Source of the DNA: Lentibacillus persicus
GTDB lineage: Bacteria; Bacillota; Bacilli; Bacillales; Amphibacillaceae
Assembly (NCBI RefSeq): GCF_900112705.1
Contig: NZ_FOMR01000001.1
Coordinates: 62,001 to 126,000, forward strand
DNA length: 64,000 bases
Reading direction: 5' to 3'
Below, piece by piece: positions 15,312 through 25,544 of this stretch; the stretch's first letter is position 1; each line of letters opens with the position of its first letter. Below the pieces are notes generated by a model. That model was not told the origin of the DNA. It worked only from the letters and a program-made list of their open reading frames with translations, and made no database searches. The position numbers and the translations under genes were made by a program.

Positions 15312-15473
15312 CCCGCCCAGTAACGCCGGCAAACTGTCCCTAAATGCCCGATTCTGTTCGGGCCTGCGGATGCAGGTCACAAAGGCGTTGCCACAGGACG
15401 TGGCGGTTTTAGCCTTTGTTCCCCTCCAATCAGTGGGAAAAACCACCCCACTGATTGGAGATTCACTTTACTT
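15285..15473 (+). repeat. Multi-hairpin repeat, copy E (hp1-hp3-hp2)
   Basis: The layout is hp1 GGACAGT (15303-15309) with ACTGTCC (15333-15339), the linker TAAATGCCCGATTCTGTTCG, hp3 (15359-15424), hp2 with 13-bp arms TCCAATCAGTGGG and CCCACTGATTGGA (15425-15459), and the end box TTCACTTTAC. The stems differ from copy D by paired substitutions. The left end encodes the C-terminus of the YjaV-like protein. Confidence 0.82.
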
Positions 15474-15571
15474 AATGTCATGAAAATGTAATGACACTGA
15501 ACGTTTACGGGGAAGGCCTTAACCGCTACAATAACAGATAACGAGGAATTAATTTTTAAAATGGAGTGGAC

Positions 15572-16543
15572 ATGTTGAAAAGGCTATCAATCGTTGTATT
15601 GGCTACATTTATATTGATTTTTATAGCGGGATGCAGCAATTATTTTAACTCGGGTAATTTGCAAAATGCCGGGATGCTTGTCGAAACAACTGTACATGAC
15701 CAGCCTTGGGATAAAAAAGGGTATGAAGGTTTGCTTCAAATAGAGGAAACGTTTAATGTTGATGTCTTTTATAAAGAAGGCGTGAAGACGCAGGAAGATG
15801 TAAGAAAAGCGGTTGACGAGCTGGTCAGTGATGGTGTGAACTTAATATTTGGGCACAGCAGTGCTTATGGCCAATTTTTTGAGGACATTTCGCAAACCTA
15901 TCCAGAAGTGCATTTCGTTTATTTTAATGGCGGGCAATTTGGTGAAGACGTAACTAGTCTGAATTTTAACGCACATGCGATGGGTTTTTTTGCAGGAATG
16001 ATGGCCGGCGAAATGACCGAAACTGATCATGTTAGTGTCATTGGTGCATTTGAATGGCAGCCTGAAATCGAAGGCTTTTTTGAAGGTGTTACATACCAGA
16101 ACTCGGAGGCAGAAGTGGATTTCAATTATGTCAATGACTGGAATAGCAATAAATTGGCAATGGAAATGTACGAAACAATGCGGGATGACGGGGCGGACGT
16201 TATTTATCCCGCCGGCAATGCTTACAGTCATGCAGTCATTGAACAGGCAAATGAGGACGGCATATATGCGATCGGTTATGTGGCTGATCAATCGGAAATA
16301 GCTGAAGAAACCGTTCTGACAAGCACCGTGCAGCATGTTTCAGAGTTATATACACTGGCGGCAAAGGAATTCAATGAAGGGGACTTGCGTGGGGGCGTTA
16401 TGACTTATGATTTTCAGGATGATATGATATCGCTTGGAAAATTCAGTCCGGATGTCCCTGAGGAATTTAAAAACATGATACAGGAAGAAATAGAGGTGTA
16501 TAAAGAGTCAGGACTACTCCCGCACGAAGCCGATTACGAATAG
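15572..16543 (+). CDS. med: Med-like BMP-family lipoprotein
   Basis: A 323-residue lipoprotein: an N-terminal hydrophobic signal ends in the lipobox FIAGC, followed by a BMP/PnrA-type two-lobed ligand-binding fold (GMLVETTVHDQPWDKKGYEG near 33, FGHSSAYG near 95, DVIYPAGNAYSH near 205). In B. subtilis Med positively affects comK expression and competence. Position just upstream of fabH and the Med-type sequence support the name. No comZ reading frame is visible before fabH. ATG 15572 follows GGAG. Confidence 0.82.
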   Translation: MLKRLSIVVLATFILIFIAGCSNYFNSGNLQNAGMLVETTVHDQPWDKKGYEGLLQIEETFNVDVFYKEGVKTQEDVRKAVDELVSDGVNLIFGHSSAYGQFFEDISQTYPEVHFVYFNGGQFGEDVTSLNFNAHAMGFFAGMMAGEMTETDHVSVIGAFEWQPEIEGFFEGVTYQNSEAEVDFNYVNDWNSNKLAMEMYETMRDDGADVIYPAGNAYSHAVIEQANEDGIYAIGYVADQSEIAEETVLTSTVQHVSELYTLAAKEFNEGDLRGGVMTYDFQDDMISLGKFSPDVPEEFKNMIQEEIEVYKESGLLPHEADYE

Positions 16544-16550
16544 AATATAC

Positions 16551-16595
16551 TTGCACAAGAGTGATTTATGCATTAAAATTAGTACCAAGTCATAA
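16551..16595 (+). promoter_or_regulatory. fabH promoter with FapR operator
   Basis: TTGCAC (16551-16556), a 17-bp spacer and TAAAAT (16574-16579) form a sigma-A promoter. Overlapping its downstream edge, 16579-16595 (TTAGTACCAAGTCATAA) closely matches the 17-bp FapR consensus TTAGTACCTGATACTAA. FapR represses fatty acid synthesis genes until malonyl-CoA releases it. Confidence 0.85.
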
Positions 16596-16701
16596 GAATT
16601 GATATTAAAGTTAGTTCAAAAATAGACTGCCGTAATTAGCTGTGAAACACCTGTTTCAAACAGGCTTATTTAATCATAATACACAATAAGGAGATGGGCG
16701 T

Positions 16702-17643
16702 ATGGGCGTCGGACTGTTGGGCACCGGGCATTATGTTCCCCCTAAAGTGCTTACGAATAAAGACATGGAGAAGATCGTCGATACCAGCGATGAATGGATC
16801 AGAACACGAACAGGTATTGAGGAAAGACGGCTTGCAGAAGATGACGTTGACACGTCGGATATGGCTTACTATGCTGCACAAAACGCTTTAGATGAAGCTG
16901 GTATGACGGCTGAGGAGCTTGATATGATTCTTGTTGCCACTGTCACACCGGACACACCATTTCCATCCGTATCGTGTATGCTGCAAGAACGTTTGGGAGC
17001 CCGGAAAGTGCCTGCAATGGATATCAGTGCTGCATGTGCTGGCTTTATGTATGGTATCATTACAGCTAAGCAATTTGTTGAAACAAATGCTTATAAAAAC
17101 ATTTTGGTTATCGGAACTGAGAAACTGTCCAAAATAACCGACTGGTCTGACCGAAACACATGTGTCCTGTTTGGTGATGGGGCAGGCGCTGCAATTGTCG
17201 GGGAGGTATCAGCCGAGAGAGGTATTCTGTCATTTGAGCTTGGTTCCGACGGCTCAGGCGGTAAATATCTTAAACAAGAGCGAGAAACCGAAACACTGTT
17301 TATGAACGGCCGGGAAGTGTTTAAGTTTGCGGTAAGACAAATGCCTGATTCAAGTGAGAAAGTTGTTGAGGAAGCTGGGTACAATAAAGAAGATGTTGAC
17401 TATTTAATCCCACACCAGGCAAATATCCGAATTATGGAAGCAGCCCGTGAACGATTGGGAATAGCCCCTGATAAGATGGCTGATTCCATTAAGAAATACG
17501 GAAACAATTCATCTGCCTCCATTCCAATTGCTTTATCGGAAGCCGTGAAAAGTGGTAAAATAAAAGATGATGATTTACTCGTTCTTGTTGGTTTCGGCGG
17601 AGGATTGACATGGGGAGCTGTTGCTCTGCGCTGGGGCCTATAA
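16702..17643 (+). CDS. fabH: Beta-ketoacyl-ACP synthase III FabH
   Basis: A 313-residue thiolase-fold condensing enzyme that joins acyl-CoA and malonyl-ACP to start fatty acid synthesis. The catalytic triad is complete: Cys112 in ISAACAGF, His238 in PHQANIR and Asn268 in YGNNSSAS. In Bacillaceae the enzyme prefers branched primers. ATG 16702 has AAGGAG upstream. It is followed after 28 nt by fabF and preceded by a FapR box, so both respond to malonyl-CoA. Confidence 0.97.
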   Translation: MGVGLLGTGHYVPPKVLTNKDMEKIVDTSDEWIRTRTGIEERRLAEDDVDTSDMAYYAAQNALDEAGMTAEELDMILVATVTPDTPFPSVSCMLQERLGARKVPAMDISAACAGFMYGIITAKQFVETNAYKNILVIGTEKLSKITDWSDRNTCVLFGDGAGAAIVGEVSAERGILSFELGSDGSGGKYLKQERETETLFMNGREVFKFAVRQMPDSSEKVVEEAGYNKEDVDYLIPHQANIRIMEAARERLGIAPDKMADSIKKYGNNSSASIPIALSEAVKSGKIKDDDLLVLVGFGGGLTWGAVALRWGL

Positions 17644-17671
17644 TGATATACACTCAATAGGAGGAGCGAAT

Positions 17672-18910
17672 ATGGCAGAAAGAAGAGTCGTCATTACCGG
17701 TCTGGGAACCATTTCACCGAACGGTAACGATGTTGAAACAATGTGGCATAACGTTGTTTCGGGAAATAGCGGCATCGATTATATCAGCCGGATAGAAGAA
17801 AATGAGCTATCGGCGTCGGCAGCTGCTGAAGTAAAGGGTTTTGATCCGACAAAGTTTATAGAAAAAAAAGATGCCAGAAAGATGGACTTATTTACACAAT
17901 ACGCTGTCGCAGCGGCCCGAATGGCAGTTGATGATGCCGGTCTCACCGTAGATGAAACCAATGCAGACCGGGTTGGCGTTTGGGTCGGCTCAGGCATTGG
18001 CGGAATGGGCACACTGGAAGACCAGCATACAAAACTGATGGAAAAAGGCCCGCGCCGGATAAGCCCGTTCTTCGTGCCGATGATGATACCGGACATGGCA
18101 GCAGGACAGGTTTCGATTCAGCTCGGCGCCAAAGGGATTAACTCGTGTACCACAACAGCCTGTGCGTCAGGCGCCAATTCAATCGGTGATGCGTACCGAG
18201 CCATTGAGCACGGCGATGCGGATTATATGATTGCCGGCGGGACTGAAGCACCGATTACAAGTCTTGCCTTCGCAGGTTTTTCATCCATGAAGGCCTTGTC
18301 AACCAATGATAATCCCAAAAAGGCAAGCCGTCCATTCGATAAAGACCGTGATGGTTTCGTGATGGGAGAAGGTGCCGGCATTTTAGTACTGGAAACACTT
18401 GAATCAGCGCTTGAGCGCGGAGCCCGTATTTATGGTGAAATTACCGGCTATGCAGCAACCGGTGATGCATACCATATCACAGCTCCGGCTGAAAATGGCG
18501 AAGGTGCTGCCCGTGCAATGAAACAGGCCGTTCAAGACGCTGGTATATCGTTTGAACAGGTTGATTATATTAATGCTCACGGTACGAGCACAGCCTTGAA
18601 CGATAAATATGAAACCCAGGCGATTAAAGACGTTTTCGGTGATCATGCCAATAAATTAGCGGTATCATCCACAAAGGGTGTAACCGGTCATTTACTTGGT
18701 GCAGCAGGTGGTCTTGAATCGGTTATTTCAGTAAAAGCGATTGATGAAGGCATCATTCCGCCGACCATGAATTACGAAACGCCGGATCCGGATTGTGATC
18801 TTGATTATGTTCCAAACGAGTCAAGAAAGCAGGATGTCAACGTCGTCATGAGCAATTCACTCGGGTTTGGCGGTCACAACGCCACGCTGATTTTTAAAAA
18901 ATATCAATAA
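17672..18910 (+). CDS. fabF: Beta-ketoacyl-ACP synthase II FabF
   Basis: A 412-residue elongating condensing enzyme of type II fatty acid synthesis. The triad Cys164 (TTACASGA), His303 (NAHGTST) and His340 (TGHLLGAAG) is intact, and the [16 protein letters not shown] loop is conserved. ATG 17672 has AGGAGGAG. It is second in the fabH-fabF operon and ends at the terminator at 18989. It also matches the known target family of cerulenin and platensimycin. Confidence 0.97.
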   Translation: MAERRVVITGLGTISPNGNDVETMWHNVVSGNSGIDYISRIEENELSASAAAEVKGFDPTKFIEKKDARKMDLFTQYAVAAARMAVDDAGLTVDETNADRVGVWVGSGIGGMGTLEDQHTKLMEKGPRRISPFFVPMMIPDMAAGQVSIQLGAKGINSCTTTACASGANSIGDAYRAIEHGDADYMIAGGTEAPITSLAFAGFSSMKALSTNDNPKKASRPFDKDRDGFVMGEGAGILVLETLESALERGARIYGEITGYAATGDAYHITAPAENGEGAARAMKQAVQDAGISFEQVDYINAHGTSTALNDKYETQAIKDVFGDHANKLAVSSTKGVTGHLLGAAGGLESVISVKAIDEGIIPPTMNYETPDPDCDLDYVPNESRKQDVNVVMSNSLGFGGHNATLIFKKYQ

Positions 18911-18988
18911 TTGAACGGGTTGCAAGCGATTTTCGTCCTTTGTCCCGGCCTCTTTTTTCTTACGAGGAAAAAAATGTCACATTACATT

Positions 18989-19028
18989 TAGCGTGCTGAA
19001 TCACACAATATTCAGTGCGCTATTTTTA
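18989..19028 (+). terminator. Terminator of fabHF
   Basis: The arms AGCGTGCTGAAT and ATTCAGTGCGCT pair over 12 positions including two G-U pairs, followed by T5. Confidence 0.85.
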
Positions 19029-19141
19029 ATTTGGATGGCAATAGGGGCAATGGAAGTATTCATTTTCTCTAAGGTTTTATAAGAGGAGGCAAAGGGAAAA
19101 AGAAAGTAGACCACATAAATGATGAAAGGACGATATTCTCC

Positions 19142-19759
19142 ATGCCCCTAAAAGCATTATACTTAAATACGTCGTTAAAAAAGGGTGGAGAGACTTCTAA
19201 CACCCGAGCTCTTATAGGAAAGTCCATAGAATGGATGAAGCAGGAAAACGTTGATACAGAAGTCCTCCGGGTTGCCGATTTTCACATAATACCTGGAATG
19301 AGCCCTGACATGGGAAATGGTGATGAATGGCCACGAATAATGGATAAAGTTATGCAATCGGACATAATTATTATGGGTACGCCAATCTGGAACGGAGAAA
19401 AAAGCAGCCTGGCATCAGTTGTGATGGAACGGTTATACGCGCAAAGCGGCGAAACAAACGAAAAAGGCCAGGCTATTTACTACAATAAAGTATTTGGATC
19501 ACTGGTAACAGGGAATGAAGATGGAGCGAAAGCGGCAGGAAGGTCCATTCTTTTTGGCATGATAAACATCGGATTTACGGTTCCGCCTAACGTGAATGCT
19601 TATTGGGTCGGAGAGGCAGGACCAGGGCCATCATACATTGAAGCAGGACAGGAAAGTGAGTTCACGAAAACAAATACAAAAATGATGACGTATAATGTCA
19701 TTCACTTTGCCCGTATGCTTAGAAAAAATCCAATCCCGGCAGAAGGTAACTTGATGTAG
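19142..19759 (+). CDS. Flavodoxin-like NADPH-dependent FMN reductase
   Basis: A 205-residue flavodoxin-fold protein. The FMN-phosphate loop is at the N-terminus (YLNTSLKKGGETSNT) and the isoalloxazine-contacting segment is IIIMGTPIWNGEKSS near residue 78. It likely reduces flavin or quinone using NAD(P)H; the partner is unknown. The ribosome site is modest (AAAGGA, 11 bases from ATG 19142). It is monocistronic, ended by a T-rich hairpin. Confidence 0.75.
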   Translation: MPLKALYLNTSLKKGGETSNTRALIGKSIEWMKQENVDTEVLRVADFHIIPGMSPDMGNGDEWPRIMDKVMQSDIIIMGTPIWNGEKSSLASVVMERLYAQSGETNEKGQAIYYNKVFGSLVTGNEDGAKAAGRSILFGMINIGFTVPPNVNAYWVGEAGPGPSYIEAGQESEFTKTNTKMMTYNVIHFARMLRKNPIPAEGNLM

Positions 19760-19786
19760 AAGATGTCAACAGACATTATCTTTTTT
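19760..19786 (+). terminator. Terminator after the flavodoxin-like gene
   Basis: AAGATGTC pairs with GACATtATCTT, one base bulged, followed by T6. Confidence 0.6.
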
Positions 19787-20009
19787 GTGTTTAGCTTTAA
19801 GCTATACACGAGTCTGCCTTGAACTGAAAATCAATATTCATGAATAACCTTTCCCTGCATAAAAATGAGCTGGCGAGCGTCCAGGCTTTCAATTTTCCCT
19901 TAGACCGGGTTATTTAGACCATAGGCTAAAGGTTTACAAGAACGAAACGGATTAGTTATATTATACATTAATACTGAAATTAAAAATAACAGGGGAAAGG
20001 GGATTTAAA

Positions 20010-20519
20010 ATGGAGGTAAGATACCCGATCGGTGAGTTACAAGTTCCGGAAAAGGTAACATTTGAACATGTACAAGAGTGGTTAAAACAAATTGAAACAT
20101 ATACAACGCGTTTACGAGAAACAGTCGACTCATTAAGTGATGAAGAATTAAACAAAACATATCGTGACGGCAGCTGGACAGTTCGCGGGCTCGTTCATCA
20201 TATTGCTGACTCTCAGTTGAACATGTATCAACGTTTGAAGCTGGCTTTAACAGACGAGAGTCCAACAGTGCCCGCTTTTGATCAGGATGAATGGGCTGTT
20301 CAACCGGATACAAAGCTCCCAGTAGAAAGTTCGATAAAAATGTTGGAAGGTATAAATGAACGCATTGTATCTCTGGGTAATAACTTAACTGCAGAGCAAT
20401 TAGATCGATTTTTTGTTCATCAAATTAATGGTGAAATAACCGTTGCCACAAAGGTCGCAAAATTAGCTTGGCATGAAGAGCATCACTTAGCCCATATAAA
20501 GATTGCATTATCAAAATAG
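20010..20519 (+). CDS. YfiT/DinB-family putative bacillithiol transferase
   Basis: A 169-residue four-helix-bundle metalloprotein of the DinB/YfiT family, whose B. subtilis members transfer bacillithiol to electrophiles. The metal-binding His pattern is present: LVHHIADS near residue 69 and WHEEHHLAHI near 153-162. The N-terminal RYPIGELQVPEKV and YRDGSWTVR segments match YfiT. It implies a bacillithiol-based thiol system, as expected for Bacillaceae. ATG 20010 follows a purine-rich AGGGGAAAGGGG stretch. Confidence 0.82.
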   Translation: MEVRYPIGELQVPEKVTFEHVQEWLKQIETYTTRLRETVDSLSDEELNKTYRDGSWTVRGLVHHIADSQLNMYQRLKLALTDESPTVPAFDQDEWAVQPDTKLPVESSIKMLEGINERIVSLGNNLTAEQLDRFFVHQINGEITVATKVAKLAWHEEHHLAHIKIALSK

Positions 20520-20550
20520 TGGATAAAAAGTTCTCAATAAGTTCAATCAG

Positions 20551-20588
20551 GGGCACAGTTCTGCAAAAGGAATTGTGCTCATTTTTTT
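20551..20588 (+). terminator. Terminator of the YfiT-like gene
   Basis: GGGCACAGTTC pairs with GAATTGTGCTC around a short loop and is followed by T7. Confidence 0.85.
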
Positions 20589-20713
20589 GGTTTAATAACA
20601 TTCATTTCAACGAACGAACACTTTCTTATTCATGAATGAATTTTTCAAGCATAAAATGAATTAAATGAATCGGACAAGCAAATCTGACAACTGTTCTAAT
20701 AAGGCGGGTGGGC

Positions 20714-20923
20714 GTGTTGGTGTTTATATTTATTTTTCTGGTTGGATTTGGACTGGCAGTCTCAGGCGGCGTAACAATTATTGCGTATATGAATTTTTTG
20801 CCTGTTGGTGTGTCGTGGGGAGACTATTTCGTTTTCATTGCCGGCCGTCCCGAATGTTATTTATTTCCGATTGGGGTTTTTTTAATGGCCATAGCCCTGT
20901 TTCAATATCCAAACAACCTTTAA
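20714..20923 (+). CDS. Small two-helix membrane protein
   Basis: Not recognised. A 69-residue protein with two hydrophobic helices (VFIFIFLVGFGLAVSGGV and LFPIGVFLMAIALFQY) around a short loop WGDYFVFIAGRPECY. GTG 20714 is chosen because AAGGCGGGTGG lies just upstream; the alternative GTG at 20708 is inside that site. It lies between the YfiT-like gene and yjbA, on the same strand. Confidence 0.6.
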   Translation: MLVFIFIFLVGFGLAVSGGVTIIAYMNFLPVGVSWGDYFVFIAGRPECYLFPIGVFLMAIALFQYPNNL

Positions 20924-21015
20924 TTTCCCTTGATTCGAATAAAATTTTTCATGATGGTCATAATGTATTTTAAATACATTTTCTCTAAATGAGTCATTCA
21001 AAGTGAGGGTTGTTT

Positions 21016-21771
21016 ATGCTGTATTTACACGATGTGTGGGTGAACTGGTTTGAAGGAGAAGAAAACGGTTATAGTGTCTGCTATTTTCACGAGTGGCGAA
21101 AGAGTGACGGAATCGAACTGCTGGATCAAGTTCCGTTATTATACATAACTGAGGATCTCTATGACCATATTGAAAATGACATGCACGATTTGCCGGAAGA
21201 CATGATGGATCAAATTTATAAGCGCGCTTATATGCGTAAAGGGCAAGAGCGATCCAGCCTTGAGTTTGCAGCTGTGGTGACAGATGGCCGGGATGTTCTC
21301 GCGTTTGATACAATCGGCTATCAGATTCCTGTGCGGAAAAGCCGGCTGATTCCGCGGCAGGAACAGCTTGTGTTTGACATGATTAAAACAACGAAACCGG
21401 ATACCTTTAATTTTGAAGGAAAGCGTGTGGAAAAAGAATATCATATGCTTTCGATGGAACCGAAACTTGTCCATGGTCTGACGCGGCGTGAACGTCAATT
21501 GAAGCAGCTCTTGATGATTTCACTTGATCAGCTGCATACGGTCAATAATTTGGAAGAACTGCGGTATTGGCTGACAGAATGGGACCCGAAGCAGTATCCT
21601 TATATACGCTATATGGATAATGAAACGGTATGGCATGCATTGTATGAGGGTGTTAAATACGGTTGGAGTCAGTCACACGAAGATTTATGCGTTAAAATGA
21701 TAAAAGGGCAGCCTTTCCTTGAAAAAATGTGGGAAGCAGAACAGGCCCCCGCGCAAAATACATCGAAATAA
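21016..21771 (+). CDS. yjbA: DUF3603 protein YjbA
   Basis: A 251-residue cytosolic protein whose beginning (MLYLHDVWVNWFEGEENGYSVC) and length match YjbA of B. subtilis, which also precedes trpS. No catalytic motif is recognised; the function of the family is unknown. ATG 21016 follows GTGAGGG. It converges with trpS, with a shared hairpin between. Confidence 0.85.
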   Translation: MLYLHDVWVNWFEGEENGYSVCYFHEWRKSDGIELLDQVPLLYITEDLYDHIENDMHDLPEDMMDQIYKRAYMRKGQERSSLEFAAVVTDGRDVLAFDTIGYQIPVRKSRLIPRQEQLVFDMIKTTKPDTFNFEGKRVEKEYHMLSMEPKLVHGLTRRERQLKQLLMISLDQLHTVNNLEELRYWLTEWDPKQYPYIRYMDNETVWHALYEGVKYGWSQSHEDLCVKMIKGQPFLEKMWEAEQAPAQNTSK

Positions 21772-21781
21772 AGGTAAATGA

Positions 21782-21821
21782 TAAATGGCGGGTACTGCGT
21801 AAAGCAGCCCCGTCATTTTCG
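21782..21821. terminator. Hairpin between yjbA and trpS
   Basis: AATGGCGGG pairs with CCCGTCATT, with an inner CTGC/GCAG stem, and is followed by a short T-run. It probably terminates yjbA. Confidence 0.6.
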
Positions 21822-21822
21822 C

Positions 21823-22824
<1,002 letters not shown>

Positions 22825-22842
22825 TCACTCCTTCATTTACAA

Positions 22843-23053
22843 TAAAAAAGATTCATTTATCCCCCTGACAAAAGGGACGAATGAACCGCGGTGCCACCCT
22901 GGTTATCTTACAAATTGCAAGATCACTTTTTTACAACATAGCTCAAAAGTCCAATTCCAATCTGCCTTGATGCTTGTTTCCACCAGCCACAAGCTCTCTA
23001 TAAATCAGCGGACAGTTGTACTGCGCCTTTATCGTTGCCTATTATATCGATTT
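22843..23053 (-). promoter_or_regulatory. T-box riboswitch leader of trpS
   Basis: On the minus strand the T-box sequence AGGGTGGCACCGCG (22900-22887) is followed by a terminator with GGUUCAUUCGUCCC-type and complementary GGGGGATAAATGAATC arms and T6. Upstream, Stem I features AGAGAGC and GGCTGGTGGAAA are present. A UGG triplet in GAATTGGAC (near 22955) is a good candidate Trp specifier. Confidence 0.95.
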
Positions 23054-23059
23054 TTTACT

Positions 23060-23088
23060 ATTATATAAACCCTAGTAGACAAATGCAA
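23060..23088 (-). promoter_or_regulatory. trpS promoter
   Basis: On the minus strand TTGCAT (23088-23083), a 17-bp spacer and a perfect TATAAT (23065-23060) lie just ahead of the T-box leader. Confidence 0.8.
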
Positions 23089-23199
23089 GTGTTTAACCTC
23101 CCTCAGTATAAATTCTCCCACTTTTTTATCTTGAATTTTTATTTCATTAAATAGTACACCAATCAGAAGTAACACGGAGAATTTGAAAGGAAACGAGCA

Positions 23200-23325
23200 A
23201 TGTTTACGTTTTCATGCCGTTTTGACATTAAAAGTGTATATGTTATGATTCGTTTTATTGAAGACGGACGTTGCTTTTGCCCTTTAAAACAATGCATCAG
23301 CACGATTAAGGGATTAGAAAAATAA
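23200..23325 (+). CDS. Possible 41-residue small protein
   Basis: An ATG at 23200 preceded by AAGGAAACGAG opens a frame of 41 codons (MFTFSCRFDIKSVYVMIRFI, then a Cys-rich CFCPLKQC segment) whose stop abuts a strong terminator. The same stretch holds an excellent internal sigma-A promoter, so it may be a non-coding RNA locus instead. No family is recognised. Confidence 0.3.
   Translation: MFTFSCRFDIKSVYVMIRFIEDGRCFCPLKQCISTIKGLEK
23222..23249 (+). promoter_or_regulatory. Strong sigma-A promoter
   Basis: Perfect TTGACA (23222-23227), a 16-bp spacer and TATGAT (23244-23249). It predicts a start near 23256, about 110 nt before a terminator, with no substantial gene between. Confidence 0.65.
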
Positions 23326-23366
23326 AGCTTGCCGCCATTCATATATGGCAGCAAGCTCATTTTTTT
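23256..23366 (+). ncRNA. Candidate small RNA between trpS and the SulP gene
   Basis: The interval is bounded by the promoter at 23222-23249 and the intrinsic terminator at 23326-23366. It would yield a transcript of about 110 nt, not assignable to a known family. It overlaps the 3' two thirds of the possible 41-codon frame. Confidence 0.4.
23326..23366 (+). terminator. Strong terminator
   Basis: The arms AGCTTGCCGCCAT and ATGGCAGCAAGCT pair with one mismatch around a 6-nt loop and are followed by T7. Confidence 0.9.
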
Positions 23367-23423
23367 CTAATGGAAAGGCGAAAGTGACTGCAATTAAACA
23401 ATACACATTAAAGGGGTGCTACA

Positions 23424-24884
23424 TTGAAACTGCAAGAAATGAAACAGAGTTGGTTTGGCAATGTGCGGGGTGACGTACTTGCCGGGATAGTTGTGGCCTT
23501 AGCTCTAATACCTGAGGCGATAGCTTTTTCTATTATAGCAGGTGTTGATCCGATGGTTGGCCTTTATGCATCGTTTTGTATCGCGGTGGTCATAGCAATT
23601 GTTGGGGGCCGTCCGGGAATGATTTCCGGTGCAACGGGAGCGATGGCGCTGCTGATGGCTGATTTAGTTGCTGATCACGGGCTCCAGTATCTATTGGCAG
23701 CTACAATTTTAACAGGCATCATTCAAATTATATTTGGTATTCTTAAACTGTCGAGAGTCATGAAATTTGTTCCGCGATCCGTTATGGTCGGCTTTGTTAA
23801 TGCACTTGCCATCATGATATTGACGTCGCAATTTCAGCACTTTGTCGGTGAAACATGGGTCATGTATACACTCGTTGGTTTAACATTGGCTATCATTTAT
23901 CTTCTTCCGCGTGTTACTAAAGCTGTTCCATCGACACTCGTGGCAATTATTGTTGTAACAGCAATTGCCATTTATGGTAATCTGAATGTCGGAACTGTAG
24001 GGGACATGGGAGCATTAACGCAGCAGCTTCCTGTATTTTTAATACCCTCCATTCCACTAACCATGGAGACATTGATGATTATCTTCCCATATGCGCTATC
24101 TTTGGCAATTGTGGGTCTGCTGGAATCGCTGTTAACCGCTAATATTATTGATGATGCAACAGATACAGAAAGCAATAAAAATACTGAAAGCAGCGGACAG
24201 GGAATTGCGAACGTCGTAACAGGGTTTTTCGGTGGTATGGCTGGCTGTGCCATGATCGGCCAATCGGTTATCAACGTTAAATCCGGAGGCAGAGGAAGAT
24301 TGTCCTCGCTAGTGGCAGGCGTATTTCTCATGTTTCTGATTATTGTTCTTGGCGGCTTGGTTGTTCAGATTCCTATGGCAGCTCTCGCCGGTGTTATGAT
24401 TATGGTCTCAATCAGTACGTTTGACTGGTCATCGGTTCGCCATTTAAACAAATTGCCGAAAACCGATGCAACGGTCATGATTGTTACAGTAGCCATCGTT
24501 TTAGTTACGCACAACTTGTCTATTGGTGTGCTGGCAGGCGTACTATTAAGTGCAATATTCTTTGCTGCAAAAATTTCTAAAATAAATGTAACTGAAGAAA
24601 TGGATATACGGGGACAGAAGAAAGTGTATCGTGTCGAAGGGCAATTGTTCTTCGCTTCGGTCAGTGAATTTCCGGCTAAGTTTGATTTTGCGGATTCTGT
24701 CAGTGAGGTTGTCATTGACTTGACACATGCCCATCTCTGGGATGATTCAGCGATAGGCGCGCTGGATAAAATCGAAATGAAATTTGAAGAAAATAATATA
24801 AACGTCACTTACTTGGGGCTGAACGACGAAAGTAAACAATTGAAAAAACGTGCCGGTGGGCTATCGAAAGCATCGGGACATTAA
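23424..24884 (+). CDS. SulP-family anion transporter with STAS domain
   Basis: A 486-residue secondary transporter of the SLC26/SulP family. The membrane part (residues about 10-390) starts with the family pattern [25 protein letters not shown] and includes [10 protein letters not shown] near 72. A short cytoplasmic STAS domain follows (about 395-480, [19 protein letters not shown]). The likely substrate is sulfate or bicarbonate; residues do not decide it. The TTG start at 23424 follows AAAGGGGTG. A universal stress protein gene follows by 27 nt, a common pairing. Confidence 0.88.
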   Translation: MKLQEMKQSWFGNVRGDVLAGIVVALALIPEAIAFSIIAGVDPMVGLYASFCIAVVIAIVGGRPGMISGATGAMALLMADLVADHGLQYLLAATILTGIIQIIFGILKLSRVMKFVPRSVMVGFVNALAIMILTSQFQHFVGETWVMYTLVGLTLAIIYLLPRVTKAVPSTLVAIIVVTAIAIYGNLNVGTVGDMGALTQQLPVFLIPSIPLTMETLMIIFPYALSLAIVGLLESLLTANIIDDATDTESNKNTESSGQGIANVVTGFFGGMAGCAMIGQSVINVKSGGRGRLSSLVAGVFLMFLIIVLGGLVVQIPMAALAGVMIMVSISTFDWSSVRHLNKLPKTDATVMIVTVAIVLVTHNLSIGVLAGVLLSAIFFAAKISKINVTEEMDIRGQKKVYRVEGQLFFASVSEFPAKFDFADSVSEVVIDLTHAHLWDDSAIGALDKIEMKFEENNINVTYLGLNDESKQLKKRAGGLSKASGH

Positions 24885-24911
24885 TGGTAAACTGTATAAG
24901 GGGTGAACGAT

Positions 24912-25328
24912 ATGTTTAAACGGATACTGTTAGCCACGGATGGATCGGAGCATTCGGTACGCTCGGCTGAGCATGCGATTCAGCTTGCGAAACAGTTTAA
25001 TGGCACGATTGACGTTGTCTATGTAGTGAATGAGGAGACATCCAAGCACGATGTCCTGCATAATGGCAGCAAATATGAAATTGAGCGTAAACGTAAGGAA
25101 AAGGTTCAGTTGGCGCTGGACCAGCTCGACGGAACAGCTATCGATTATAATGTGCAAATACTGCACGGCGAACCAGGACCTTCGATTGTGGAATATGCGA
25201 ATAAAAATGATGTTGATTGTGTTGTGATTGGAAGCAGGGGCTTGAATAATTTGCAAACAATGATTTTAGGCAGTGTCAGTCATAAAGTCGCTAAACGGGC
25301 GCACTGTCCCGTCCTGATTGTGAAATAA
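24912..25328 (+). CDS. UspA-family universal stress protein
   Basis: A 138-residue alpha/beta nucleotide-binding protein. The ATP-binding pattern G-x2-G-x9-G-S is visible near the C-terminus (GSRGLNNLQTMILGSVS), together with the N-terminal ILLATDGSEHS. ATG 24912 is preceded by AAGGGGTGA. It is cotranscribed with the SulP gene and may modulate it, as suggested by such neighbourhoods; this is inference. Confidence 0.9.
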   Translation: MFKRILLATDGSEHSVRSAEHAIQLAKQFNGTIDVVYVVNEETSKHDVLHNGSKYEIERKRKEKVQLALDQLDGTAIDYNVQILHGEPGPSIVEYANKNDVDCVVIGSRGLNNLQTMILGSVSHKVAKRAHCPVLIVK

Positions 25329-25544
25329 CGATGCTTCTGCAACCTTTAAAAAATGACTGCAAATCAATTAAATAATGGAATAGTTACAAATTGGCTGAAT
25401 ATATATAGTCTTACGGAAATACTTCCACAAGGCAATGTTCAGCCAATTATTATTGTCAAATTTTGAAATTTGTTGTTCTATTATGTATTAATTTCCTTTA
25501 TAATAGATTTAGTAGAATTATAGAGTATAGGAGATTGATGGATA

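Noticed and set aside
15842-16336. 164-codon minus-strand frame inside med
   Set aside because: It is the shadow of the Med-like coding sequence; no start signals and no recognisable domain.
16544-16701. comZ gene after med
   Set aside because: No frame of about 60 codons with a ribosome site exists; the interval is filled by the fabH promoter and FapR box.
20665-20973. 102-codon frame overlapping the small gene at 20714
   Set aside because: Frame without a ribosome site and with a composition typical of an out-of-frame reading; the 69-codon hydrophobic frame fits better.
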